A stretch of 36,987 nt of DNA. It comes from JAUNBG01 sp964442735 (lineage in GTDB: Bacteria > Planctomycetota > Planctomycetia > Pirellulales > Thermoguttaceae). Every line of letters starts with the position of its first letter. Within the stretch, counting starts at the first letter, position 1. Location of the stretch: positions 1-36,987 of the forward strand of contig CAYUAP010000040.1 in assembly GCA_964442735.1 (NCBI GenBank), read 5' to 3'. Shown here piece by piece: positions 15,259 through 23,492 of the stretch. The notes under the pieces were generated by a model. It saw nothing but the letters and a program-made list of their open reading frames with translations, made no database searches and was not told the DNA's origin. A program made the position numbers and the translations under genes.

Positions 15259-17046
15259 TTATCGTTCCAGAACAGGATCGACCCAAATACCCCAATCGTA
15301 ACTTTTTCCGTCATCGCCCGGATCGACATAAAGTTCCAGGGTATCGACATTTTTTATATCAAGGATTGTTCTATGTATTTGAGCATCCTCGATCAGGGGA
15401 GAACGAAACAATTCCAGACCATCGCCGCAAACACGGAAGATAACCGAACCAGAATGTCCGTCCTGAAGTCCATATCCGAATCGAAATCGAGTCCATTTTT
15501 TCCCCGTTTTGACTTGATAATACGACGGAGCATGTGCAAACAGTCCCGAATCATAGAACTGACCGCCAATCATAATAAAGAGATCGGTTTGCGGTACAAT
15601 TCTCTTGATGGGACGTTCCCAGCCGGTCTGTTCTTTTTCAAAAATGGCGTCTGACAAATCAAACGTCTTAATATTTGTATCCACAAGCTCCGGTTTTTTT
15701 CGATCGATCGGAACGGTCATTAGACGATAGAGATGTTCCATTTTACGCAATAGTATGGGGGAAATATTTTCCGATCGTTTGAATTCGGCCCGAAGTTCTT
15801 CCATTTTATCGACATTCCAACTATTAAAGAAACGCCGTAACTTCTGTTCCGCAACGTAACTGTTGATTTCAATTAGGTCGGATTGCAGTAGAGGATCGGA
15901 TACTTTATACGAAATAGAAATCGAACTGGTTGCCCCATTGCAATGCACTCCGACCAATTTTAATCGATAGGATGTTTTTACCAACTCCTTAACAACTATT
16001 TCAAATGAACCATCGGTTTTTGGCGTTGTGGTCCAGGAGGTCGCATCGTATTCATCTTTAATAGTGGTATTATCGTTATAGGCAATTAAACCGATCAAGG
16101 GCATATTGGTAGAGACATTGCCGGATATAATCAATTGGGTATTATTTCCTTTTCCATCGAAACGGGCGGACAATTCATTAATATCCCAACTCGGACGTGT
16201 CTGATTAAAAGGGAACTCGCCGGCAAAAGCACGACATCGAACCAATCGCATGGCAGCCGCGAGAGAGAGGAAGGAGCCCGGTCCTTCCTCGCGAAGAGAA
16301 TCGCCATACGTTTGATTACCGGACCCCATTAGGGAACGGCCCAGTTTTGTTTGCTGCTGGATTGTCTCTTTTTCATGGGGAAGACCGAACATGTGTCCCA
16401 TTTCATGGGCCACTCCCCCAATATAAATACTATTGAATTTTCCAAGGGAACAGGGGCGATGATACCAGCCCCCCGGCTGTTTGGAGGTCAGAAGAGCCGC
16501 ATCGAGACGAGTGTCTTCAAAAACCCAGGCTGTCCCGGATAAATGGGTTCCTCCACCGACATAGGGCCCCAGTTCAATCGAACGATCTCCTTCCTGTTTT
16601 AGTAACAGTTGAAATATTACGACATAACGACCGTCGGACGAAATTCCTTCTTTTTCCAGTCCGGCACGGACTTCTTCCCGGATGGACGACGAGTCTGCCC
16701 GTGTATATTCACTCTGTTTTTTCGCTCCATGTAAATAATGAATGTTTAATTTCCCATCCGATTGCCGTTCCAGCTCAAATGTCATTGGACCGTATCCGTT
16801 CCGTTCCATTTCTTTTTGATAGAATGTACGGATATTCTCCATCACACGATTAAGACGTTCTTCACAGTCAGGATTAAAATTACAGTCCGATGGAGCGAAA
16901 CAGACAACCAAAATCGGTGCAGGCTTCCGGGACTCTTCCGCAATTGTCTGTTGTCGGAAATTCGTATTTACATACAATACCAATATAATTGGCAGTAAAA
17001 CCGATTGAAACAGTTTCAATAAAAATAAAACTCTATTTTGTACCAT
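15259..17046 (-). CDS. Secreted zinc metalloprotease-like protein with C-terminal NPCBM domain
   Basis: 595 residues. The N-terminal hydrophobic segment (about 6-27) is a signal peptide or anchor. The zinc-binding motif HEMGHMFGLPH (His214, Glu215, His218, His224) fits the metzincin pattern HExxHxxGxxH, so a proteolytic role outside the cytoplasm is likely; a methionine-turn candidate is SLMGSG about 20 residues on. The middle (about 290-390) looks like a beta-rich domain. Residues about 490-595 (FYDSGLFAHAPSYYQV … VDTLELYVDPGDDGKSYDWG) match the NPCBM carbohydrate-binding module. Together this suggests an enzyme acting on a glycoprotein or surface glycan; that is inference. It starts 13 bases after flotillin. 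Confidence 0.82.
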   Translation of the reverse strand: MVQNRVLFLLKLFQSVLLPIILVLYVNTNFRQQTIAEESRKPAPILVVCFAPSDCNFNPDCEERLNRVMENIRTFYQKEMERNGYGPMTFELERQSDGKLNIHYLHGAKKQSEYTRADSSSIREEVRAGLEKEGISSDGRYVVIFQLLLKQEGDRSIELGPYVGGGTHLSGTAWVFEDTRLDAALLTSKQPGGWYHRPCSLGKFNSIYIGGVAHEMGHMFGLPHEKETIQQQTKLGRSLMGSGNQTYGDSLREEGPGSFLSLAAAMRLVRCRAFAGEFPFNQTRPSWDINELSARFDGKGNNTQLIISGNVSTNMPLIGLIAYNDNTTIKDEYDATSWTTTPKTDGSFEIVVKELVKTSYRLKLVGVHCNGATSSISISYKVSDPLLQSDLIEINSYVAEQKLRRFFNSWNVDKMEELRAEFKRSENISPILLRKMEHLYRLMTVPIDRKKPELVDTNIKTFDLSDAIFEKEQTGWERPIKRIVPQTDLFIMIGGQFYDSGLFAHAPSYYQVKTGKKWTRFRFGYGLQDGHSGSVIFRVCGDGLELFRSPLIEDAQIHRTILDIKNVDTLELYVDPGDDGKSYDWGIWVDPVLER

Positions 17047-17059
17047 TTTTATTCCCGAA

Positions 17060-18724
17060 TTATTTTTGTGTTGTTTCCGGTTTTTGTTCTGTGGCAGGTT
17101 TTTGTTCTGTGGCAGGTTTTTGTTCTGTTTTCTGTTGTTCGGTAGTCTCTAATCGAGCCAGGACTTCGGGAAGTTCCACACCTCCGATCTCCTTCATTAC
17201 GTGGAGCATGGGAGGTAAAGTCTTTGACATTTGTTGAAGCCAGTTTGCCGTAGCGCTTCCCGCCCCTGCAGTTCCCTGACCACCATCCCAGACAACGATT
17301 TTATCGAACTTGATATTGGAAATAGCCTGTGCGGAGGCGGCGACAAGCGAGTCGAAATGCTCCAGCAGCAGCATTTGAAAAGCTTCTTTAGCTCCACCGC
17401 ATGCGGAAATGATTTCACGAAGACCTTCACCTTTTTTGGCGAGCATTTCATATTCACCGCGTGCTTGCGCCTCCAATTTGGCGAAGATGGCTTTTGCCTC
17501 TCCTTCCGCCTCAATTCGTTTCTGCTCGGACATAGCTTCTGCTTCGACGATAATTTTGGCTTTTTCCGCTTTAGCAGGAGCTTCCAATTCGGCACGTTGT
17601 TTTGCTTCGATACGGGCCGCTTCCGCAAGGGCAGCCTGTGTCTGGGCTTTATGTTCCGCTTCCAGAACGGCCGCATCCGCCTGTCGTCGTCTCGTTTCAC
17701 CAGTCTGAAACGCCTCCGCCGTTTTAACCTTTAATTCGGCGTCCGAATTGGCAATAACCGCCTTGGAACGGTTTTCACCTTCAACGGCCGTCGCATTGGC
17801 TTCCGCGAGTTGGATACGCATATCCCGTTCCGCCTGCTTGATTTCCGTCTCGCGAAGAAATCCTGCCGACTGCTCCCCCACCGTCTTAATCTTCTCCAGA
17901 TCGGCCAATCGAACCGCTTGTTCCTGATCGATTTCCGACATACGAACCGTTTGTTCCCGTTCCGCTTCACGGGTTCCTATGAATTTTAATTTCATGGCAT
18001 TGGCTACTTGAATAGCCTTCAACTGATCCGCTTCCGCAACACGTGTCTCGCCCATACGCTCGTTATCCGCAACGTCGCCCCGTGCCTTCTGGATCGCTTC
18101 CGACGCGGCCTTCTGACCTATGGCTTCAATATAACCGGATTCATCGGTGATATCCGTTACATTAACGTTGATCAAGACCAAACCTATTTTACGAAGTTCA
18201 GGCTCCAACGACGTCTGAATATTCAAGAGAAACGCTTCCCGATCACGGTTGATTTCCTCTATCTGCATGGAGGCTATTACCTGTCGTAACTGTCCAAAAA
18301 TAATATCTTCCGCCTGCTTGGATATCTCCTGCTTCTTTAGTCCAAGAAGACGAATTGCCGCATTCTGCATTAATTCTTGAGTTGTTCCAACCGCAATGGA
18401 AAATACACTGGGAACATTAACACGAATATTCTCCATGGAGAGTGCTCCGCGCAACGGAATCTCTATCTGCATCGGTTCCAAATTTAAATAGGCGTAATCT
18501 TGTAATAACGGTATTACAAACCGTGCTCCACCATGAATGCAGTCCGCTGGTTTATTGGACGAACCACGTCCAAATATCACCAGTATTTTATTACTCGGAC
18601 ATCTTTTATATCGAGTACTAAAGAGCAATAGGAACATAAAAAGAATGATAACCAAAAAGATTGCGGCACCACCAACATAAATCTGCCATCCTACTCCCAA
18701 AAGAAACATAGTTGTTATATCCAT
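17060..18724 (-). CDS. Flotillin-like SPFH-domain membrane protein
   Basis: 554 residues with a membrane segment at about 16-36, an SPFH/band-7 domain at about 40-200 (VIPLLQDYAYLNLEPMQIEI; RKIGLVLINVNVTDI), then a long Ala/Glu-rich coiled coil (about 205-430) and a flotillin C-terminal part. Flotillins form large membrane scaffolds associated with membrane microdomains. The tail ends in three near-perfect EQKPAT repeats encoded by 18-bp tandem repeats at about 17073-17130, probably of variable length. The ATG has an AGAAGGAGAG ribosome-binding site. First gene of a four-gene minus-strand series whose other members are all exported, so it may organise or secrete them; that is a guess from context. 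Confidence 0.93.
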   Translation of the reverse strand: MDITTMFLLGVGWQIYVGGAAIFLVIILFMFLLLFSTRYKRCPSNKILVIFGRGSSNKPADCIHGGARFVIPLLQDYAYLNLEPMQIEIPLRGALSMENIRVNVPSVFSIAVGTTQELMQNAAIRLLGLKKQEISKQAEDIIFGQLRQVIASMQIEEINRDREAFLLNIQTSLEPELRKIGLVLINVNVTDITDESGYIEAIGQKAASEAIQKARGDVADNERMGETRVAEADQLKAIQVANAMKLKFIGTREAEREQTVRMSEIDQEQAVRLADLEKIKTVGEQSAGFLRETEIKQAERDMRIQLAEANATAVEGENRSKAVIANSDAELKVKTAEAFQTGETRRRQADAAVLEAEHKAQTQAALAEAARIEAKQRAELEAPAKAEKAKIIVEAEAMSEQKRIEAEGEAKAIFAKLEAQARGEYEMLAKKGEGLREIISACGGAKEAFQMLLLEHFDSLVAASAQAISNIKFDKIVVWDGGQGTAGAGSATANWLQQMSKTLPPMLHVMKEIGGVELPEVLARLETTEQQKTEQKPATEQKPATEQKPETTQK

Positions 18725-19243
18725 TATTGTCTCTCCTTCTTTGAAAACTTAAATTTTAATCGGAACACTTCTATTTTTGTTATACTTTATAATCGACAAC
18801 GTTTTTGCTATTGTAAAATATCGTCCATTTTACCTATAATAACTTCTTGTGTCAAATACATTAATATTAAATTATAAAATTTTCAAATAATTTTTCTATT
18901 TAGAAGGATTTTAGGGAATGTTATTGATTAGATCTATGAATAACGTTGGAGAATAATGTTGGAGAATAACATTTTAGAATAACGTGGCAGTATAACGTTG
19001 TAAAATAATGTTGTATTTTAATATCATTATTTAATAATTAATAAATAAAATGACATTACTTCCAAATAAATAATATTAAAAAATATTTTGAAATTTGCCA
19101 GATATCGCAAAAATAGTTCTGGATATTTTAAAATCTGATGATATACTAATATGATAGGGGAAGTTTTATTTATTTATTACTATCATCATTTAGATGATAT
19201 CTTTAATTAATTATTTGGATCTATTGTTGAGGAGATTAATGCA
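18725..19243. other. AT-rich divergent spacer between flotillin and DUF1559 genes
   Basis: About 520 bases without a gene. It must hold the promoters of both neighbours. I see a 13-bp tandem array (18938-19015) and a small ATCATTTAGATGAT inverted repeat at about 19187-19200, but no promoter that I would assign with confidence. Confidence 0.5.
18938..19015 (+). repeat. Six 13-bp tandem repeats upstream of the DUF1559 gene
   Basis: Six contiguous units of 13 bp. Unit gaataacgttgga and variants: 18938-18950, 18951-18963, 18964-18976, 18977-18989, 18990-19002, 19003-19015. Divergence increases along the array. It lies 230 bases ahead of the start at 19244, possibly within the promoter region. 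Confidence 0.88.
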
Positions 19244-19342
19244 ATGGAACAAAAATTCAGAAATGTTAAATTAGGGGGGGTAATATATCAAGATTATCTG
19301 GTTTTACCCTTGTTGAGTTATTGGTTGTTATCGCGATTATAG
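19244..19342 (+). pseudogene. 5' fragment of the DUF1559 gene, out of frame after a G7 tract
   Basis: The natural start: ATG 19244, eight bases after a GAGGAGA ribosome-binding site, reading MEQKFRNVKLGG. It then hits seven G residues (19274-19280), after which this frame turns into nonsense and stops at 19342. With eight G the frame would continue GNISRLSGFTLVELLVV, a textbook type IV prepilin-like leader with Gly before Phe and Glu at +5. The feature is therefore the detached leader of the next gene. Confidence 0.75.
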
Positions 19343-20307
19343 GAATTTTAATAGCTTTACTTTTACCGGCAGTACAGGCTGCCCGAGAAGCTGCGCGTCG
19401 AATGCAATGTACGAATAATTTAAAACAGTTTGGAGTGGCCTTTCATAATTACCATGATATTCATAATTCATTAATGGCAGGACTTCGTGGCGCCAATGGA
19501 TTAACATGGGCATTTGCCATTCTTCCGTATATAGAGCAGACCGCACTTTATCAGAATGTAAAAATGGCCGAGACCTACAGTTCAACGGCCAATAATGCGA
19601 TATTTACCCGAACGAATCGGGTTACGATGATGAATTGTCCCAGTGACAATATCAGTGCCTATGTTCCGGATGGTGATTCTGTTTCCTATTATCGCAATAA
19701 AGCACTGTACAACTATATGGTTAGTGTTGGAAGTACAGCTTTATTCGATACAATCGGTTCGCAACGGGCAACGAGCTGGTGGGTTACGGAACTATCGGTC
19801 AACGGAACGGCGGAGCATCACGGCGCGTTTTTTGGAGGGCATTATCAATCGGGAAGTGGAAACTACTATGGTTTTTCCTGTGCGACCGATGGTCTTTCCA
19901 ATACGGCAATCATGTCTGAAGTTTTAACGGGGCCCTATGGTCCGACACAATCGTCCGGAAATATACGACAGGACACCCGGGGAATTATATGGAGGGCTTG
20001 TCTGACTCCATTTTATACCCATTATAATACGCCTAATTCTTCATTTCATGATAAAATGTGGTATTCCTACTGTCGTTGTGCCAAGGACAACAAGAGATAT
20101 CCCTGCCAGGATTACAATTACAAACTGAACGAAGGAAATACGGGAACCATGACGGATGTCGCCTGGATTTCCGCGCGAAGTAATCATGCGGGCGGTGTCA
20201 ATTGCCTGTATGGAGATGGATCGGTCCATTTTAGCAGCGATACGATTAATGTTACTCTCTGGCGTGCTATTGGTTCGACTCAAGGTGCTGAAACGATTTC
20301 GCCGTGA
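19321..20307 (+). CDS. DUF1559 prepilin-like protein (main frame; leader out of frame)
   Basis: Planctomycete-expanded family of pseudopilin-like proteins with an N-terminal methylation-type hydrophobic helix, probably displayed at the cell surface. The frame is open from 19270 and contains the entire hallmark region: GFTLVELL, IAIIGILIALLLPAVQAARE, AARRMQCTNNLKQFGVAFHN. The C-terminal SNHAGGVNCLYGDGSVHF (about 285-302) is the family end signature. An internal TTG at 19321 is the only start in this frame; the biological start is surely ATG 19244, needing one extra G in the G7 tract, for a total of about 355 residues. A 10-bp hairpin follows the gene, then a lipoprotein gene, a pairing common for this family. 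Confidence 0.85.
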   Translation: MVVIAIIGILIALLLPAVQAAREAARRMQCTNNLKQFGVAFHNYHDIHNSLMAGLRGANGLTWAFAILPYIEQTALYQNVKMAETYSSTANNAIFTRTNRVTMMNCPSDNISAYVPDGDSVSYYRNKALYNYMVSVGSTALFDTIGSQRATSWWVTELSVNGTAEHHGAFFGGHYQSGSGNYYGFSCATDGLSNTAIMSEVLTGPYGPTQSSGNIRQDTRGIIWRACLTPFYTHYNTPNSSFHDKMWYSYCRCAKDNKRYPCQDYNYKLNEGNTGTMTDVAWISARSNHAGGVNCLYGDGSVHFSSDTINVTLWRAIGSTQGAETISP

Positions 20308-20327
20308 TCCTTCTCTTTTTGTTATCA

Positions 20328-20357
20328 GAAGAAGTGGTGTCTTTCATCCACTTCTTC
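20328..20357 (+). terminator. Hairpin between DUF1559 and lipoprotein genes
   Basis: GAAGAAGTGG (20328-20337) and CCACTTCTTC (20348-20357) form a perfect 10-bp stem with a 10-base loop. No strong U tract follows, so it may be a partial terminator or a 3'-end-protecting structure that keeps the upstream pilin-like mRNA abundant. Confidence 0.55.
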
Positions 20358-20401
20358 GTTGATTAGGATCTTCTTTTACAGAATTTATCTTGGATATTTT
20401 T

Positions 20402-20854
20402 ATGATGAAAAAAAACATTTGTCTTTTTTTGGGCATATTATGCCTTTTTGTTTTAGGATGTTCCGGCAATAATCGGAGCAATATTATTGGTACGGTCACT
20501 ATTGACGGTGAACCATTGCCTTTAGCGATGATTCATTTTGATCCGGAAACGCCTCCGGAGGGAGTTTCTGTTATTAGTGGAGTGGCGCAGGTGGAAAAAG
20601 GATCCTTTAAACTTGAAGGAGAACTTGGTTTATTGCCGGGCAAGTATAAAGTCTGGCTCATGGCCGACTTGATGAAGGACAAAAGTGGTAATATTGTCAG
20701 TGCGGATGACATTAAAGATATGAAAGTCAATCCGGCGTCTCTGACAAGCGTTAATTTAATACCCACGGAATACGGACAGGGCGGAAATAATACTTTTGAA
20801 GTAACCAAACAGAAGATAATAGAGTACAAACTCGATATCAAAACAAAAAAATAA
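20402..20854 (+). CDS. Small lipoprotein with transthyretin/carboxypeptidase-regulatory-like fold
   Basis: 150 residues from ATG 20402 (ATG 20405 is equally possible; the ribosome-binding site is weak). The lipobox FVLGC puts the lipidated cysteine at residue 20. The mature part reads GTVTIDGEPLPLAMIHFDPE … GSFKLEGELGLLPGKYKVWL, the beta-sandwich pattern of small planctomycete lipoproteins often found just downstream of DUF1559 genes. Role unknown; a surface accessory of the pilin-like protein is the contextual guess. A strong terminator follows 45 bases after the stop. Confidence 0.75.
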   Translation: MMKKNICLFLGILCLFVLGCSGNNRSNIIGTVTIDGEPLPLAMIHFDPETPPEGVSVISGVAQVEKGSFKLEGELGLLPGKYKVWLMADLMKDKSGNIVSADDIKDMKVNPASLTSVNLIPTEYGQGGNNTFEVTKQKIIEYKLDIKTKK

Positions 20855-20899
20855 AGAATGTAAATTTCATTCCGGGCCTTGGAATGACTGATGAATTCA

Positions 20900-20930
20900 A
20901 GAGGGAGCGGAAGCTCCCTCTAATTGTTTT
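20900..20930 (+). terminator. Rho-independent terminator after the lipoprotein gene
   Basis: AGAGGGAGC (20900-20908), tetraloop GGAA, GCTCCCTCT (20913-20921), then AATTGTTTT. A 9-bp GC-rich stem with a GNRA-type loop and a short U-rich tail. Confidence 0.8.
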
Positions 20931-21086
20931 AGATGGGATTTTTTTACAAAAAGAACCCTTTAATATGCCGATAATGGTGGCCATAATATTAAGTATCCTG
21001 AATAAAGAGTGTTCCCTCAAAATCGAATTATCAAGGAAATACTGGTGGTAGACAACACTTTCATTTAGGAGTTCATTCAGGGGAAT

Positions 21087-21144
21087 AAAACAGGCGAGAC
21101 GCCTGTTTTCCCGGCAGTGCGGACGAGACGTCCGCGTTCCAGTC
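21087..21144 (+). repeat. Family A hairpin repeat, core-only copy A4
   Basis: Both perfect core hairpins: AAAACAGGCG-AGA-CGCCTGTTTT (21087-21109) and GCGGACG-AGA-CGTCCGC (about 21119-21135), ending TTCCAGTC like copy A3. The TTATAA-type ends are missing, so A3 and A4 form a short subfamily. Confidence 0.8.
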
Positions 21145-21175
21145 AACTCCGTTTTTTAAGTGTTTGCAACCACGA

Positions 21176-21261
21176 GTAACCATTCACGAACGATTTTTGA
21201 ACCACAGATGAACACAGATAGTCTGTCGTAAAATACAATATTTTACAATAACAAACTAAAC
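21176..21261 (+). repeat. Family B repeat, left half
   Basis: Begins with the perfect terminal repeat GTAACCATTCACG (21176-21188) and runs through ACAGATAGTCTGTCG and AAAATACAATATTTTACAAT, then stops where family A copy A5 starts at 21262. The central palindrome and right half are absent. Confidence 0.8.
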
Positions 21262-21378
21262 TCAAGGTCGTTATAAAAGTCTATTTTCCAAAACAGGCGA
21301 GACGCCTGTTTTGGAGGATGCGGACGAGACATCCGCGCTCCCGGGAAATACCAAATTTATAACATCGTACAGTATATA
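21262..21378 (+). repeat. Family A hairpin repeat, full copy A5
   Basis: Full-length simple-type copy: CTCAAGGTCGTTATAAA at the left, both core hairpins, TTTATAACATCGTACAGTATA at the right. It directly adjoins the family B half copy. The following 21379-21576 is AT-rich spacer in which I see no gene. Confidence 0.85.
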
Positions 21379-21576
21379 AATAGAGCAGGGTATTATAAAT
21401 ACGGCACCTTGCAAATATTACATATTGCAATTATACCGTTTATAAATATACCGTCTTAAAAAGCGTTCCAAACGTCAAGTCGTGAATGAAGGTACAGCCG
21501 GAATCCCGAACTGAACGAACGGTCACCGACTTTCAAATTTGTGATGAATAATTCTCTTCATCTGTTTTTTATCATA

Positions 21577-21861
21577 TTACATTCCTCGATCAAGTCGTTT
21601 TTTTATTTTTTCATCGGCAAGTCCTGTTTCACAGAGGATCTCCAATACTTCTTCAGACAATCCGAAAATACGAATCATACCGTCTGGGGAAATCGCTATT
21701 TCCACCGTTGAAGTCGTATTCACTTCTTTACTGTCTTCCAAATTATCTTTCTGTATTAATTCAGAAGGAGTCCCTTCTGAATTACATAATTTTCCGCCCG
21801 ATTCATTTCGGTTCGAGTCAAGAGGCGCCCCAAAATCGGATCTGATTTTGCCTTCCAGCAT
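21577..21861 (-). CDS. Small hypothetical protein overlapping the radical SAM gene
   Basis: About 94 residues if started at ATG 21861; the frame is open further up to 21942. It overlaps the 3' end of the radical SAM gene by about 105 bases in another frame, so the true start is uncertain and could be a non-ATG codon after 21756. The C-terminal part (STVEIAISPDGMIRIFGLSE then EVLEILCETG and a charged tail) looks like real protein, while the N-terminal part is low-complexity. No family recognised. Translation would be coupled to the preceding gene. Confidence 0.4.
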   Translation of the reverse strand: MLEGKIRSDFGAPLDSNRNESGGKLCNSEGTPSELIQKDNLEDSKEVNTTSTVEIAISPDGMIRIFGLSEEVLEILCETGLADEKIKKRLDRGM

Positions 21862-22478
21862 GGTTCGTATCCTTTTCCTAACGTTAGTGGGATTTCCGGA
21901 ACCTTTTCTGCTAGCCAATCGATCACAGGAACGAAGCAGCAATCGAAATGGCCCGGCAATAAAAGATGTCGGATTAGAAGTTTTCCTGGCGATTGGGATC
22001 GAACGCGCAAAATATTTCCCGTAACAACTTCGAAATAGTCACGGGCTCCGCAAATATTTCGTGCACATTCGTTATTACCGAATTTTAAATCGGCAACATA
22101 GCAGGCGATAAAGGGATCCAGAAGATTAAAAGAGTCAACCGGACAATAAAAATTCGATTTCCAAACCACAGGAAACGGGGAAGGGGACTCCTCCATCAGT
22201 TTTAGAAGATATTGAAGATGTATAAACGGCTCGCCCCCTACCCATTGCAATGTTCGGACACCATGGCTTTGGCCCTGCGTACATCGATCTTCAAAATAGG
22301 ATCGTGTCAGTGGAACGCCCCATTCCGTCGATTCCGATTTTTCTTCCGCAATACAGAACCGGCATCGTAAATTACAGCCCGATAAATAAAACAGGAGCGA
22401 CGGTATCAATTCAAGTTCTTCTCCCCATTCTATACGACATCGAAAACATCGTGGACTTGGTTCCAAATTCGTGATCAT
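21756..22478 (-). CDS. Radical SAM protein (PFL-activase-like)
   Basis: 240 residues with the radical SAM cluster motif CNLRCRFC (CxxxCxxC, about 35-42) in a SGCNLRCRFCIAE context. GGEP follows at about 81-84 (the SAM-binding Gly-rich strand), and DLKFGNNECA with a later RHLLLPGH is typical of the PflA/PflX-like group. Such enzymes cleave S-adenosylmethionine to a 5'-deoxyadenosyl radical; the substrate here is unknown. Two more cysteines near the N-terminus (CFRC) could bind metal. The start codon overlaps the fmt stop by four bases (ATGA), so the two are co-expressed. Oxygen-sensitive chemistry fits an anaerobic or microaerobic host. Confidence 0.88.
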   Translation of the reverse strand: MITNLEPSPRCFRCRIEWGEELELIPSLLFYLSGCNLRCRFCIAEEKSESTEWGVPLTRSYFEDRCTQGQSHGVRTLQWVGGEPFIHLQYLLKLMEESPSPFPVVWKSNFYCPVDSFNLLDPFIACYVADLKFGNNECARNICGARDYFEVVTGNILRVRSQSPGKLLIRHLLLPGHFDCCFVPVIDWLAEKVPEIPLTLGKGYEPCWKAKSDPILGRLLTRTEMNRAENYVIQKGLLLN

Positions 22479-23467
22479 TGCGCTGTCTTTTCTTCAATAC
22501 CGAGTTGGTCGTCCGGCTTCATGGCATACCCTCGAAGAAACGCGTCTACAAACATGGTTTTCCTTCCCGAAGGCTGTATTTGAACGATCTTCAGTATTCC
22601 GTCCCCTGTTTTAACGAATATGATATCGCCACGTGCCTCAAGAATCGTTCCGGGTATTGCATTTTGATAACGATTTTCAAGTTCGGAATCATCGACCCGT
22701 TCGAAGGGACCTAAAATGAGTCGAAGTGGTTCTGACTCCGGATGGTCTTTTCGATACCAATTAGTAAAGACCTTCGGCCAAGGTTGCAGTCCTCGATATT
22801 GATTGATAATTGCGGTTGAAGAATGGTCCCATTGAATGATTCCGTCTTCCTTTTTGAGACGCCGGGCCGAAGTCGCTTGGGTACTATCCTGTTGTACCGG
22901 AATAACCGAACCTAGTTCAATTTGCCGTATGGCATCGAGCACCAGGGGAACTCCCATTATCCGGAGTTCCTCCTCCACTTCAACTGCTGTATCCTGTTCG
23001 GAAGGACAATAGGAGTCGATCCCAAGGACGGGACCGGAATCCATTGTTGCTTCCAGTTGGAAGATGGAAATACCAATTTCTTGTTCTCCGGACAGAATGG
23101 CCCAATTGATTGGGGCTCCTCCACGATATTTCGGTAAAATAGAGGCATGGAGATTAATGGCACCGTATTTGGCTTTTGCAATAACCTCCGGTTTGAGTAA
23201 TCTTCCGAAATCGCAGACGAAAAAGAGATCGGATTGAAGGTGATCAAGGATATCGCGTCCTTCTTCCGAATTGATATTATCAGGTTCGTAAAATGGAATT
23301 CCTTTTCTTTGAACGAATTCACGCACGGGAGAAGATAGTGGTTGTTTCTTTTTATCGAAACCACGTGACGGCATGGTAATCACTGCATTAATTTCATGAC
23401 TGGTCCGAAGCAAAGCTTCAAGGGAAGGGAGACCGAATCCACCGGTCCCCATAAATGTAATTTTCAT
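22475..23467 (-). CDS. fmt: Methionyl-tRNA formyltransferase
   Basis: Formylates initiator Met-tRNA with 10-formyl-THF. 330 residues, near the usual 310-315. Catalytic region: NLHASILPKYRGGAPINWAI (about 105-124), holding the conserved Asn and His, and MDSGPVL with the catalytic Asp about 35 residues later. The N-terminus MKITFMGTGGFGLPSLEALL is the family start (FMGT-x-x-F). The C-terminal OB-fold tRNA-binding domain is present (GDIIFVKTGDGILKIVQIQP). ATG has an AAGGA site nine bases upstream. Its 5' leader is a long 14-bp tandem array containing the assembly gap. Operon with the radical SAM gene. Confidence 0.96.
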   Translation of the reverse strand: MKITFMGTGGFGLPSLEALLRTSHEINAVITMPSRGFDKKKQPLSSPVREFVQRKGIPFYEPDNINSEEGRDILDHLQSDLFFVCDFGRLLKPEVIAKAKYGAINLHASILPKYRGGAPINWAILSGEQEIGISIFQLEATMDSGPVLGIDSYCPSEQDTAVEVEEELRIMGVPLVLDAIRQIELGSVIPVQQDSTQATSARRLKKEDGIIQWDHSSTAIINQYRGLQPWPKVFTNWYRKDHPESEPLRLILGPFERVDDSELENRYQNAIPGTILEARGDIIFVKTGDGILKIVQIQPSGRKTMFVDAFLRGYAMKPDDQLGIEEKTAQ

Positions 23468-23492
23468 GGAAGATATCCTTGTATCCGTTCAG

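Noticed and set aside
20838..21146. Minus-strand frame with a protein-like middle (HQYFLDNSILREHSLFRILN), possibly a transposase remnant
   Set aside because: Its start lies in a family A repeat and its end in a terminator; no ribosome-binding site and no catalytic motif. I could not assign it to a family.
21480..21540. tRNA-like stretch (GGTACAGCCGGAATCCCGAA)
   Set aside because: No cloverleaf can be drawn and no T-loop consensus is present; I found no tRNA in the window.
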